From assembly GCA_033725935.1 (NCBI GenBank), contig MU867072.1, positions 648,203 through 712,202 on the forward strand: 64,000 nt of DNA. The letters run 5' to 3'. The position numbers were made by a program, and so were the translations under genes. Numbering within the stretch: the stretch's first letter is position 1; each line of letters starts with the position of its first letter. This document shows, piece by piece, positions 55,501 to 64,000 of the stretch. Origin of the DNA: Cladorrhinum sp. PSN259 (Eukaryota; Ascomycota; Sordariomycetes; Sordariales; Podosporaceae). The notes below the pieces were generated by a model. The model was not told the origin of the DNA. It made no database searches and was given only the letters and a program-made list of their open reading frames with translations.

Positions 55501-58068
55501 CAACTCGGGACTCAACCACCAGTCATGGATGTAGATGACATCCTTGGCCATGCTGATAGCCCGGGAAACGTTCCACATGTAGTCGCGACCATCAACGAGC
55601 CACTGGGCGTAGGAATTAGTGCGAACGGGTGCAAAGCTCCCAAAGCGATTGCGGAGGTGCCAGGGCGTATTCTTCAACATCTCTATGATTGATTCTTCAA
55701 ACTGTTGCATCAGGTGTTGGTTGGGAGAGAAAAGCTTCACCTTACGTTCTGACGTAAGGATCTTGAGAGTGTGATGCTTTTTCGCTGGTGGATGGCGGCG
55801 GGTGGCGGAAAAATCCAAATTCTCGATATCTTCATCGTCGTCGTCCTCGTTGGCCTTACCCGCCTTTTCCTTGCCTTTGGTATCCTTGGAGATCACCTTG
55901 AACTTGGGATCAACTAGATAAACATCATAGATGTTCATGTTCTCGGGTGATTCGACACAGACGATGTAGCTTTGACGCACAAGGAACCATTTCCGGCTGT
56001 GCCTAGCAATCACCTTTCCTGGCGTCAGCACACGCCTGAAGTCGATGCCCTTGGAGGACTGAATGTGGAGGTAGCACTCCTTTCCGTGGTAGCTGCCCTC
56101 AGCAGCTAGCCGAACTCCCAGTGCAGATAGCTCAAGGAAGCGGCAGAGTCGGTTGCTGTCGGCTCGGAACATGAGCCAACGAACCATGTCTTGAAGATAT
56201 CTTTCCAGAGTCCTCTGCTGCCGCTCGATATACCTTCTCCTTGCCACGGCCGGGTCAAGAGCGCTTTGGCCCAAATCGGCTGTCGAGCCAAAAGTTGACA
56301 TCTTTCGTCGACCACCAAGGTATGACATGCGAGACCGCTTCTTGCGCATCGGCGCATCCACGTCGGTGCCCTCATGGACTGTGGCTTCATTAGCCGTCTC
56401 GCCGGCAGTTTCCTCTCCTGCGCGTTCGGGATTGTTATTATTATTGTTATTAGCTTCCTCCTCGTCATTGTCATCTAGCCCTCTAACGCCACGAAGATAG
56501 GGAAAAGCGGACAAGGGGAAGCGAGGTTGCTTGGGTCGGCCGCCTTGGATCGCAGGGAATTTTTCGTTGCCAAGTGTCAGTTTATACTTCCAGTGAAGAT
56601 TGAGAATGTCTTTGATAGTGCGCTTGATAGTCCATTTCATCTGGCTAGGGCCGCTGCCATACTCCAGCTCGATGGTAAAAAGCCAATGTCTCTCACTGTC
56701 CTTTTCCTGACTTGGCGCGCTATCCTTGATCCGGAGCCTCAGCTGCTCGAGCAAAACCGGTATCCTTTTGTTGCCGTGCTCGTCACGCTGGATCATGCTG
56801 GCCAGCATCAACACTGCAGGGGCGACAGCGCGTAGCTCAGCCATGAGCTCAGCAGACTTGGAGAAGTCAAATTGCTCGGTTTCCTTTCTTCGCAAGAGTT
56901 TCAAAGCTCCTTTGACCTGCTTCCATTTTTGTGCACTAAACGTTGTAGCTCTTTCGGTCGCAAAGAAATTCCTTCGAGGGCTCATAGCATCCCCATCTGA
57001 CATACCGCCGCCGCCTCCTCCCCCTCCAAGAGCCGAAAATCGTCTGAAATGATAGCCTACTCTTGACCCTCCAGGGCTCTCCCCATCTTCTCCATCATCA
57101 CCAGCCCTGTTGTCGCCGAACCTTGATGAGCCCCACATAACTCTCCTAGAGCTGCGCTCCTTGGCAAGTCGATCACGGCCCTCTCCTTCAGACACGCCGC
57201 CATGGTCGTCGATTCCTGCCAAGGTGGAGCGCCGCAGCAAGCCTCCAAAGCGGCCATGCCCGCCAGGGCCCTCTTGACTAGTCGACCCAATATGAGGTGT
57301 GGTGGGTGTAGAGTACGAGTCCAATCTAGGCCTGCGTATCCTCCTCTTCTTCTTTTGCTTCCCCTTTGATCCCCCAACAGTCTCATCGGCGGTTTCCTCG
57401 GCGTCTGCGTCAATATCGCTGCCTTCATCCACTGCCCGAGGAAGTCGTGGAGGATGACGGAGTGCTGTAGGAGAGCTGGCGGTGGATGGGAGGTCGGTCA
57501 CCCCAGTGGGTGTTTTGGGCGTTTGCGATCCACTGGGAATTGCGAGGTCCTTCAGCTTAGCAATGAAGTTGGAGCCCCTAATTTTGCCAATCGTTTCTCT
57601 GGTATCCCACGAGCCCTGCCTCGAATGTGATGCCATCGGTTCGGCAGCGGGCTCGCCATTGACAAACTGTACGCTTCTCCCGTTGTGAGAGGTAACTTCC
57701 GGTGTACCCGGCACATTTGAGGGACTCGGCGAGGTGGAGTTGGGCCGTTCGATCTTGAGAGGTGAAGGCCAGAGGTTATTGGTATTGTTGACTGGCGGCG
57801 TCGTTGCCTTGTCTTGAACGAACCCTGCAACCAAGTAATCTGAAGGCTCATTGTCATGGGGGTTCTGATTTCGTATCGAGTTCGGCCTTGTGTTTGGTCT
57901 CGATGGGATCGTGGCAAAGTCGAGATAGTCCGAGGTGGCGGGTGATGCTATAGTCTCGAGCTTGCGTGCCTGGGGGATAGTGGGCATATTGTCGAGGGTC
58001 CCGGAGGACAGGGTGGTTTCTCTTCGCGCCATGCCTGTTGGCTGCTCCAATCGATTCATTTCTGCCAT
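52585..58068 (-). CDS. spo14: Phospholipase D with PX and PH-like regions (Spo14/PLD1)
   Basis: One uninterrupted exon of 1,827 residues from ATG 58068. The N-terminal ~420 residues are disordered, with basic and Gly-rich patches. A PX domain follows at about 455-620 (HWLFTIELEYG, LHWKYKLTLGNEKFPAIQGG), broken by an Asn-rich acidic insert. A PH-like region occupies about 690-830 (KVIARHSRKWFLVRQSYIVC). The catalytic domain carries both HKD motifs: HHEKICIVDHDIAFVGGID at about residue 930 and HAKCIVVDDRVALIGSANIN at about residue 1236. NPSFYDEVW near the C-terminus precedes a long disordered segment and the final DWLVVEETNGNWLFQADQVA. The enzyme hydrolyses phosphatidylcholine to phosphatidic acid; in yeast it is required for prospore membrane formation and is activated by PIP2. 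A 5.5-kb gene without introns is unusual beside its split neighbours. The assignment is firm. Confidence 0.96.
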   Translation of the reverse strand: MAEMNRLEQPTGMARRETTLSSGTLDNMPTIPQARKLETIASPATSDYLDFATIPSRPNTRPNSIRNQNPHDNEPSDYLVAGFVQDKATTPPVNNTNNLWPSPLKIERPNSTSPSPSNVPGTPEVTSHNGRSVQFVNGEPAAEPMASHSRQGSWDTRETIGKIRGSNFIAKLKDLAIPSGSQTPKTPTGVTDLPSTASSPTALRHPPRLPRAVDEGSDIDADAEETADETVGGSKGKQKKKRRIRRPRLDSYSTPTTPHIGSTSQEGPGGHGRFGGLLRRSTLAGIDDHGGVSEGEGRDRLAKERSSRRVMWGSSRFGDNRAGDDGEDGESPGGSRVGYHFRRFSALGGGGGGGGMSDGDAMSPRRNFFATERATTFSAQKWKQVKGALKLLRRKETEQFDFSKSAELMAELRAVAPAVLMLASMIQRDEHGNKRIPVLLEQLRLRIKDSAPSQEKDSERHWLFTIELEYGSGPSQMKWTIKRTIKDILNLHWKYKLTLGNEKFPAIQGGRPKQPRFPLSAFPYLRGVRGLDDNDEEEANNNNNNNPERAGEETAGETANEATVHEGTDVDAPMRKKRSRMSYLGGRRKMSTFGSTADLGQSALDPAVARRRYIERQQRTLERYLQDMVRWLMFRADSNRLCRFLELSALGVRLAAEGSYHGKECYLHIQSSKGIDFRRVLTPGKVIARHSRKWFLVRQSYIVCVESPENMNIYDVYLVDPKFKVISKDTKGKEKAGKANEDDDDEDIENLDFSATRRHPPAKKHHTLKILTSERKVKLFSPNQHLMQQFEESIIEMLKNTPWHLRNRFGSFAPVRTNSYAQWLVDGRDYMWNVSRAISMAKDVIYIHDWWLSPELYMRRPACISQKWRLDRLLQRKAEEGVKIFVIIYRNVEAAVPIDSEHTKHSLLNLHPNIFVQRSPHQFKKNQFFFAHHEKICIVDHDIAFVGGIDLCFGRWDCPQHPVTDDKPTGFEPTVDHPRDAEHCQLFPGKDYSNPRVADFSRLYEPYEEMYDRSRVPRMPWHDISMQVVGQPARDLTRHFVQRWNYVRRGRQATRPTPFLLPPPDFTQEELEGIGLTGTCEVQILRSASTWSLGIEDTEHSILSAYIKMIDDSDHFVYMENQFFITSTETLNAKMVNGVGDALVRRILRAHENGEDWRAVILIPLMPGFQSEVNEQDGSSVRLIVQCQYRSICRGEHSIFGRLKAAGIDPEDYIQFFSLRQWGKLGANLTTEQLYIHAKCIVVDDRVALIGSANINERSLLGNRDSEAAAIVRDTDMIWSTMAGRPYQVGRFAHTLRLRLMREHLGLDVDEILEEERQADLDEAEAFEAEMNRIYDEGEDSDALSPVAESSRRRSSVRFDPPRTPPSKSSVMKQDTESEERRSRMRSLSRSSKQSKRKTSVDGSKSEFSSQKHKSEDRWKTAQEDGLDQGRDSVVVSDREVLVHGVSANGKGTIDSPRAAHKLRRSSMVASMEEGGVNHDVIPPMPPFDRRTTEQLGLPRANQLPSLPQVDDTDIGGPPASVDAAGKPAKPPVIDIKMADINKDCMRDPLNPSFYDEVWCRAADNNTRIYRRVFRCMPDSEATNWAEYKEFEAYTKRFKESMDGPHHSDEDPEKSHAAAQTSGGAGISAPGPATISQAIAEKATSPLTHAAHALVGNEPPKDGESRFSKDSSMNEKQSLGDVNADQERSVGAPADNTLESSHDTLSTEKLDVVPNNGRERRATFSKQEKPPKTGDSSASAAAAGPSDFNGNSTKTSGSQRWPRRRATTRASRRGFSPTEDLLNVADAEDLLKMTQGTLVQFPYDWLVVEETNGNWLFQADQVAPLTI

Positions 58069-59517
58069 GGCGAGAGAGTAATTTGCAAGCTGAAATCTTC
58101 ACTAGCGAATCATTCCCAGCAATATACAACTTCCGAATAAGCGTGGGCTTCTCGCAATGCTGTGTGGTTTGAGTGCAAGTGACACGGGGTATAGAAGCAC
58201 GAGCGGACCACAGATCCTGCCACATGCAGGTGTTAGGCGCAAAGGTTTCCAAACCTAGTGTTCAATGACGAACTACAGTTGTACACAGAGATGGGATGAA
58301 ATTAGAAAGTCTCGCGTTGTTGATTGCCAGCTGTGGTTGTGGAACGAGGGAAGGGTTGTTAGCGGCTTGGTAATAGCGCGTCGTAAGGAAGGGTTCTAGA
58401 ACATGGACGGCTTGTAATCTGTAAATAACGACGCCGTTGGTCGTTGGTCTTTGGGTTTGGCAGGTTTCCCGGCAGGCGGTGGTGTTGGGATGCTTAACGT
58501 GCCGCGGGCGGGATATAGATGGTCAGGTTGCACTCGAGGGATAAGGTTGGTTACAGAATTCTGCACAATCTTGGAACTGGGAATCCGAGGTGCAGGTGTC
58601 CCGCAACTGAAGTTGACGTGGTGTGTTGTCCCAGCTCCAATTGTCATATTACTTACAGGGGCTAATCTGGCTGCAATTCAACACTGCTTCCATTTTGGTT
58701 CCAAGCAATTTTGCACCCATCCACTGGGACCCCACGAGCCAACTCCACTACGCGGGACGCCCCATGTTTCATTTTCAGTGCTTGGTAATGATCCCCAACC
58801 TGAAAATGTATGTAAACCCTCGAGGTAACGACCGAACAAAGAAGTGACTTTGTAGTTATGGATGACCTTGGCCGACGGGTCGTAATCCGAAGATGCATCA
58901 TCCCGGCATACTATAGTAATTACCATCTGCGTGGCTGGCTGCATTGGCGGGATAGCCACATACCAAGTACCCAAACATGCATGGATCAAACGAAAGGGAA
59001 AGCCAATGAAGATCGAGGTTGATATTCGAATAAACTTGACGGTTGGGTGTGACGGAGACTTAAAGTCTACGGGAAAATTGAGACTGAAGCCAGACAACAA
59101 TGAGTTACAGATTCAGAAAATTGATTGTGGAATCCTGGCACATCTGAAAATCCAAGAAGAGAAAGAATGGCGTGAGAGGTCCATAGAAGAGCGCTGTACG
59201 TACGTCGTAAGTTATAAAAATTAGAAACCTGAATGATGGAAAATAGGTGAAATGGAAAGAGGCTCTGGACGGAAAGTGGTACCCAAGGCCAGCTGGGTGT
59301 GGGGACACCTGGATTAGCCCCAACCTCGGGCAGGTCAGTGCCGCGGACATGGGTGCCCCTCCCAGCCCAGAATGGCGGGGTCGCTTTCAGAATCTCTCAT
59401 TACAATGCCAATATCCTATGCATCTATAATACAATGTCTTCTAAACAGACATGAACCTTTAACGCCAGGCCAAAGGCGCTCGCTTCTGAACAACAAAACA
59501 GCTTGTCTGTGCTTGTT
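58069..59517. other. Intergenic, upstream of phospholipase D
   Basis: About 1.4 kb of promoter and leader for the phospholipase gene plus the 3' UTR of the transacylase gene, both on the minus strand. The short frames show nothing recognisable. Confidence 0.6.
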
Positions 59518-60881
59518 TTACTCTTCCAACTCTTCATCATCGATGTTCTCAGTCTCTTCCAAGCCCCGGAGAACCTCTTCAATCTCGCTCGGATCGGTAA
59601 TTGCCCATACTCCACCACCTTTTACTGTGTCCTTGCCTCTCATGCCAACCTCCTTTCCAACCAAGTTGCGCCCAACCTTTCCGGGTCCGATCCCAATCCA
59701 CCTCCTAACTTTCTGCTCCTGATCAAGATATTTTATGCTGTCCCACCACTGCACAGTCTCAACAGCCTGTCTCGACAACAGATCTATTAGATCCGCCTTG
59801 CTCTCAAACGGCCGGGCCGAGACATTGCTGATGCACGGTATCTTTCCCGGCCACGTAACAATATCTTTGTCTTCTCTCCCCTTTACTTGACTCTTGCCCG
59901 TCAGAAGACGCTGCAACACCCCCACAGCGGGCTTCATGATAGGGCTGTGGAACGGACTGTCGCTCTTCAACCTTACAGCCCTAGGATCATGTCCCAGAAA
60001 CTGCCGAACATGGGCAACCAGAGTTTTTATCCGGTCGATGTTGCCGCTTAGTACGATTTGATTTTTACTGTTGACGTTGGCGATGAGCACCTGATCAATT
60101 GGTGATTTATCCTCGGCGCTTTCCGATTTCGACCCCGTGCTTCCATATCCCACAAACTCCTCAATAGCCTCGATCAAGGGCTGGAGATACTCGGGCTGAC
60201 TTACTATGGCCACCATTCCGTACTCCCCTCCGTATTCTTTCTCGGCGGCTTGTGTTGCCTCATAAAAGGCCTCTGCTCGTTTTTGTACCAAGACAAGACT
60301 ATCTTCGAACTCGAGATATCCACCGGACACCAAAGCCGCGAATTCGCCGAGAGAATGGCCCAGTGTGAAGTCGGCTCGTTCCGACGCCATGAACCCAAAT
60401 TCCTTTTCGAGAATACGTAGAATCATGATCGACGTCGCCATGATTGCCGGCTGTGCATAGGGTGTAAGGTTAAGTATCTTCCCCGGCCCTTCCTGTATGA
60501 TATCCGACAGCTTGTGTCCCACAATGTGGTCGATCTCTTCAATGATCGGTTTAGCCGTCGCTGGAAATGCTTCTATCCAGGGATAGAGCATGCCAACTTT
60601 CTGTACGCCCTGGCCTGTTGCGACGACATCTGGGTTAGCTCTCTCTCAATGCGCCGTGGTATACAAGACTAAAAATTTAGGACTGGATGCTGCGAACCGG
60701 GAAAGAAAATGGCCGTCTTTGGCCGCGCATTGCCATTGCTGGTGGACGATGAGGACGCATTGCGAAAATGTGTTGTTGATGTTGCTAAGGCTGAGGGGAG
60801 TCTGTTCGACTTTGCCAAGGCCGATGGACAAGAATGACGGCTCAATGCGAGCACGCGACAAGTGCCGCGGAGCAGAGTCAT
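59518..60881 (-). CDS. mct1: Mitochondrial malonyl-CoA:ACP transacylase
   Basis: Two exons, 60698-60881 and 59518-60614, encode 426 residues. The 83-nt intron splits the FFPGQGVQKVGM motif after FFPG; the donor GTTCGC is weak, but a CTAAC branch and ACAACAG acceptor are clear and the phase fits. The N-terminus MTLLRGTCRVLALSRHSCPS has many Arg/Ser and no acids, a mitochondrial presequence of about 50 residues. The acyltransferase core shows LTPYAQPAIMATS, the active-site Ser in GHSLGEFAAL (about residue 146) and the partner His in SPFHSPIMKP (about residue 280). The C-terminal GIGPGKVGRNLVGKEV is typical of Mct1. The enzyme loads malonyl groups on the mitochondrial acyl carrier protein for type II fatty acid synthesis, the source of octanoate for lipoate. 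The assignment is firm. Confidence 0.95.
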
Positions 60882-61602
60882 AATCGGTGGTATTTGCGAT
60901 TATCGATGTCGACGTCGATGTTTCTTCGCCGGCGACACCAGCCAATGCCGAGGCTGGGGGCGACGAGATCAAGAGGGCAACCTCATCAGACAAGGGAAGG
61001 GGCGCTGTCACGATGGGAGTCAAATGATCCCTAAAACGAAGTGAATTCGGAAAGGCGGGCTTGAGGCGGGCTTGGAGCGGGAGAGGGAAAGAAAGCAGCC
61101 CGCGGCAGGGGACCTGAGGTCATGCAGCAAGCAGCTTCCAATTGAAAGCACACCTGCAGCTTCAAGTGGGATGGAAACGGAGAATGAGACCCGGAGGTGG
61201 GGCATTTCTGTTCCCGCATGCGCGCGTGCGAATGGCGACGGGAGGGTTTTTGGTGGGGTAATCAAGCCAAGCTTTCGCCGTCAAAATTACGGAGAGACAG
61301 AGAGACCTTTGAGCTGAAAGTTCAACGGCAGCTGAATTTGATTGGACAAAATCAGAATGAGGAAATCTGAGCAAGTGAGAACCTCAATGACCTGCACTCA
61401 TTCACATATCAAAACAACACTACCAACACAGCAATCTATTTCGAACTTACGGCCTGACGTTTGCTCAGAGATCTCACCGAAACCCATAAATTCTTCTTGA
61501 GTACAGCTCATTACAAAGTCTTGTTTTTCACCCACATATCGTCACAACTTTACGACATCTCATTGCAACACTCACTCTCTCTCTCTCTCACCCACACCAA
61601 AA
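60882..61602. other. Divergent promoter region, mct1 / rrp4
   Basis: A 721-bp spacer with a CT-rich leader ((CT)n at about 61572-61589) directly before rrp4. An alternative upstream ATG for mct1 at 61023 lies in a different frame. No gene is supported. Confidence 0.6.
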
Positions 61603-62670
61603 ATGCCCATCACAATCAACCCCCCAAAACCCCCTCGCCCTCTTCACACGCTCTCCCACTCCTCCGACATTGACTCCGACTCCGACTCGGACACATCCAT
61701 AGGAGGCGTCGACCTCGGCCTCCCCCGCAAACCCTCCAAACCAACCTTCACCACCTCGCAGTACACAGGCATCGTAACCCCAGGCGAACTAATAACCCCG
61801 GATCCCCAATGGATGCGAGGCCACGGCACTTACGTCCCGCCCGGCACACAAAACATCACCTCCTCCCTAGCAGGAACCATAACGCGCACCAACAAGCTCA
61901 TCTCCGTCCGCCCCCTCCGCGCACGCTACACCCCCGAGGTTGGCGACCTGGTCGTCGGCCGCATAGTCGAAGTCCAAGCCAAACGCTGGCGAGTAGACGT
62001 CGGCTCAACTCAGCTCGCCGCTCTGCCTCTCTCGGCAATCAACCTGCCGGGCGGCATCCTACGCAAGCGCACAGAAACGGACGAACTCCAGATTCGCACC
62101 TTTTTTGCTGAGGGGGATCTGCTCGTGGCAGAAGTCCAGCAGCTTTTTCAGGACGGCGGAGCGGTGCTTCACACGCGCTCGCTCAAGTACGGCAAACTCC
62201 GCAACGGGGTGTTCGTAGCGGTTAGCGGCATGGGCGGCGGCGGCGGCGTTGCGAGAAGCAGGAGGCAGGTCTGGACGATGGACGGCGCCAACGGGGCAGG
62301 ACAGATCGATGTTGCGCTTGGCGTGAACGGCTACGTCTGGATAAGCAAGCACGTCGAGACTCCCGCCGAGCTTGAAGGAGGAGCGAGCAAGACGGCGACT
62401 GGTATCACGAATATGGAAGAGAATGTGAGCGCCACCATGTACAGCAGCCAGAACGATGCGATCGATACCGAGACGATGAGGGAGATTGCACGGCTCAGAG
62501 GGGTGATTACCGCTTTGGTGGAGAATGGATTGAGGGTGGATGAGGAAATGCTTAATAGGGGGTATTCTGAGGCCGTCGAGATGGCCATGATGAACTGGGG
62601 CGGCCCGGATGATATTTACCTTGGTGGTGAGAGGGGCGAGCTTTTGGCTTCTGCTCTTACTGGGAAATAA
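61603..62670 (+). CDS. rrp4: RNA exosome subunit Rrp4
   Basis: A single exon of 355 residues from ATG 61603. A Pro/Ser/Asp-rich N-terminus (about 1-50) precedes the exosome N-terminal segment IVTPGELITPDPQWMRGHGT. An S1 domain follows at about 100-190 (VGDLVVGRIVEVQAKRWRVD, LAALPLSAINLPGG) and a KH domain from about 240 (IDVALGVNGYVWISKH). The block RSLKYGKLRNGVFV between them is an Rrp4 signature. A Gly-rich insert (GMGGGGGVARSRR) sits before the KH domain. Rrp4 is one of the three S1/KH cap proteins of the nine-subunit exosome core, which processes and degrades RNA 3'-to-5' in nucleus and cytoplasm. It is divergent from mct1. The assignment is firm. Confidence 0.95.
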   Translation: MPITINPPKPPRPLHTLSHSSDIDSDSDSDTSIGGVDLGLPRKPSKPTFTTSQYTGIVTPGELITPDPQWMRGHGTYVPPGTQNITSSLAGTITRTNKLISVRPLRARYTPEVGDLVVGRIVEVQAKRWRVDVGSTQLAALPLSAINLPGGILRKRTETDELQIRTFFAEGDLLVAEVQQLFQDGGAVLHTRSLKYGKLRNGVFVAVSGMGGGGGVARSRRQVWTMDGANGAGQIDVALGVNGYVWISKHVETPAELEGGASKTATGITNMEENVSATMYSSQNDAIDTETMREIARLRGVITALVENGLRVDEEMLNRGYSEAVEMAMMNWGGPDDIYLGGERGELLASALTGK

Positions 62671-63268
62671 AATAAAATGTTTTGCTTTACTCCATGGGAA
62701 TAGCTTAAAACTGCCTTGCTTTTGTACCGCTTCATAAAGGTTATGAAAGGGGAAATTAAAAACAAAAATTGGAAGAAGGATTGATGATGAGTGAGTAACT
62801 TGGTCAAGTCCTCCACTCCGTTCTGGTTTATTTATTTTGACTCCCTTCCTCATCCTCCTAGAAGAGGACTCTTATGATGTGACTCCGACTACTGTTACAT
62901 ATATGCTGGTGGAACCTGGTATCTTATCTAAAAATGAAAACAAAACAAAATTAAAGAAACAAAAAAGAAAGCCCGCCGCCCTCCTTCCAATGCTTATGCA
63001 CCACCTATTATTAAAAAAGAATATACCCGCAAATGGTGTTTTACAAGAAAATAAGTCCGTTTATCCTTTGCACCACCGTTCAAACCGTCCCCGTTTCGAA
63101 GACGACTCTCCGATCGATTAGTATGTTTGCCTCGGCTGGTTTGGCCAAGCTTACAGCACGAGCAAAAGCAGGTGACATTACTACGTTGGAAGATTCGGAG
63201 TCGTGCAGTTACGTAGTTGCGCAATTACGTAGATACGCGCGCGCGCGTGTGTGGGTGGGTGGGTGTGT

Positions 63269-63303
<35 letters not shown>

Positions 63304-63529
63304 CGTTACAAATTTAAATCAATTGTTCTTCTTCGTCTCCTATATCAAGCCAACACGTAACGCATTAGAAAACAGAGTCCAAAAAATGCATGCAAAGCTC
63401 AAGTGTAGGTATCAAAACAAGGGGGGAAGCCTTAAAAAAAGACAAGAACAACAAAAAAGAGTAGAAACTCCAAGTTCATAAAACCCGCCAGCAATCGTCA
63501 CAAAACATAAAAGGCATCAGAACCCCCTT
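62671..63529. other. Convergent 3' region of rrp4 and aldehyde dehydrogenase
   Basis: AT-rich 3' UTR sequence, a short self-complementary stretch GTAGTTGCGCAATTACGTAG at about 63210-63232, and the GT-rich microsatellite. No gene is supported. Confidence 0.6.
63238..63303. repeat. (GC)n/(GT)n compound microsatellite
   Basis: CGCGCGCGCG runs into GTGTGTGGGTGGGTGGGTGT and then repeated GT, with one TATAT interruption. Simple sequence with Z-DNA-prone composition. Confidence 0.9.
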
Positions 63530-64000
63530 TCATCTCCGTTGGGTGTGAATATAAGCAGCCAGTGCAACAACAAGCCACCTCAAGAACGCACCTTTGGCGC
63601 TCTTTCCGCCCAGCCCAAAGATGAGCGAAATCCAATACCCGAAACCCTTGACGACCTTGCCGCTGCGGTCAAAATTGGGCTTCTGACCGGTAAGCCTGTT
63701 GAGGAGGTTGAGTGCCTTGAAGTCGTACGGCATATAGCGAACGCGGATCAGCTTCTCGGCCCAAGTGGGCGTCTCGGCGATGGTGCGGAAGTGAGTAAAC
63801 GTGTCGAAGCTGGCCTTGCCGCGGTAGGCACCCCAGCCGCTGTCACCGACGCCACCGAAGGGAACGGTGTTGACGGCGCCGTGGAAGAAGGAGTCGTTGA
63901 TGGTTGCGCCACCTGAGGTCATCTCGTTGAGAACTAAACGCGGTTTTGTTAGTTTGTGGCATCAGAATCTCGATACGTAGCTGGGCTTACCTCTCTCGTT
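63530..64000 (-). CDS. Tail-anchored fatty aldehyde dehydrogenase, 3' end only
   Basis: Only the last part lies in the window: exon 63530-63933 and 10 nt of the previous exon (63991-64000), separated by a 57-nt intron (GTAAGC..GTTTAG). The visible ~137 residues include VLNEMTSGGATINDSFFHGA, VPFGGVGDSGWGAYRGKASF and DTFTHFRTI, the C-terminal catalytic-domain signature of class 3 aldehyde dehydrogenases. The end GAFLRWLVVALAAYIHTQRR is a hydrophobic tail with basic residues, as in yeast Hfd1 and animal fatty aldehyde dehydrogenases anchored in ER, mitochondrial or lipid-droplet membranes. The active-site cysteine and NAD-binding part lie beyond the window edge, so catalytic competence cannot be judged here. 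Confidence 0.9.

Overview
The window is nuclear DNA of a filamentous ascomycete, most likely a Sordariomycete. The evidence is short introns (about 56-120 nt) with GT..AG ends and CTAAC/CTGAC-type branch sites, long leaders, abundant homopolymer and dinucleotide tracts, and proteins whose wording matches the Neurospora/Aspergillus forms of CreC, CreD, Miro, Med13 and Rpn7. There is no operon structure, no rRNA, no tRNA that I can support, and no CRISPR. Species cannot be fixed from the sequence alone.

Layout. 0.6-9.9 kb: a CreD-like arrestin and the WD40 protein CreC, both on the minus strand, separated by a 5.3-kb gene-poor stretch that holds a perfect 30-bp inverted repeat. 11.3-18 kb: the Miro GTPase (plus), the mRNA cap N7-methyltransferase (minus), and proteasome lid subunit Rpn7 (plus, divergent from the methyltransferase). 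18.6-22.8 kb: alanine aminotransferase (minus) with a distant first exon encoding a mitochondrial presequence, divergent from a tiny three-exon mitoribosomal bL33m gene. 23.5-28 kb: a 1,446-residue coiled-coil protein (minus). 30.6-39 kb: a single-pass membrane protein, Mediator subunit Med13 and methylthioadenosine phosphorylase. 39-45 kb: a gene-poor stretch running into the spliced leader of a four-finger C2H2 factor (45.2-46.6 kb). 47.6-49.25 kb: a segment bracketed by about 90-bp direct repeats that contains a two-exon candidate gene for a 79-residue protein. 49.3-64 kb: a PNPOx-like flavoprotein, Coq7, phospholipase D, mitochondrial malonyl-CoA:ACP transacylase, exosome subunit Rrp4, and the 3' end of a tail-anchored aldehyde dehydrogenase cut by the window edge.

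Most genes are core housekeeping genes. CreC and CreD belong to the same regulatory network of ubiquitination and deubiquitination in carbon catabolite repression. Miro, alanine aminotransferase, bL33m, Coq7 and Mct1 act in or on mitochondria. Several genes begin with coding exons of only 13-39 nt, so their true N-termini are recovered only by reading splice sites; I reconstructed these by hand and give the exon coordinates. The least explained parts are the direct-repeat-bracketed segment, the 4.46-kb inverted repeat, and the coiled-coil protein.
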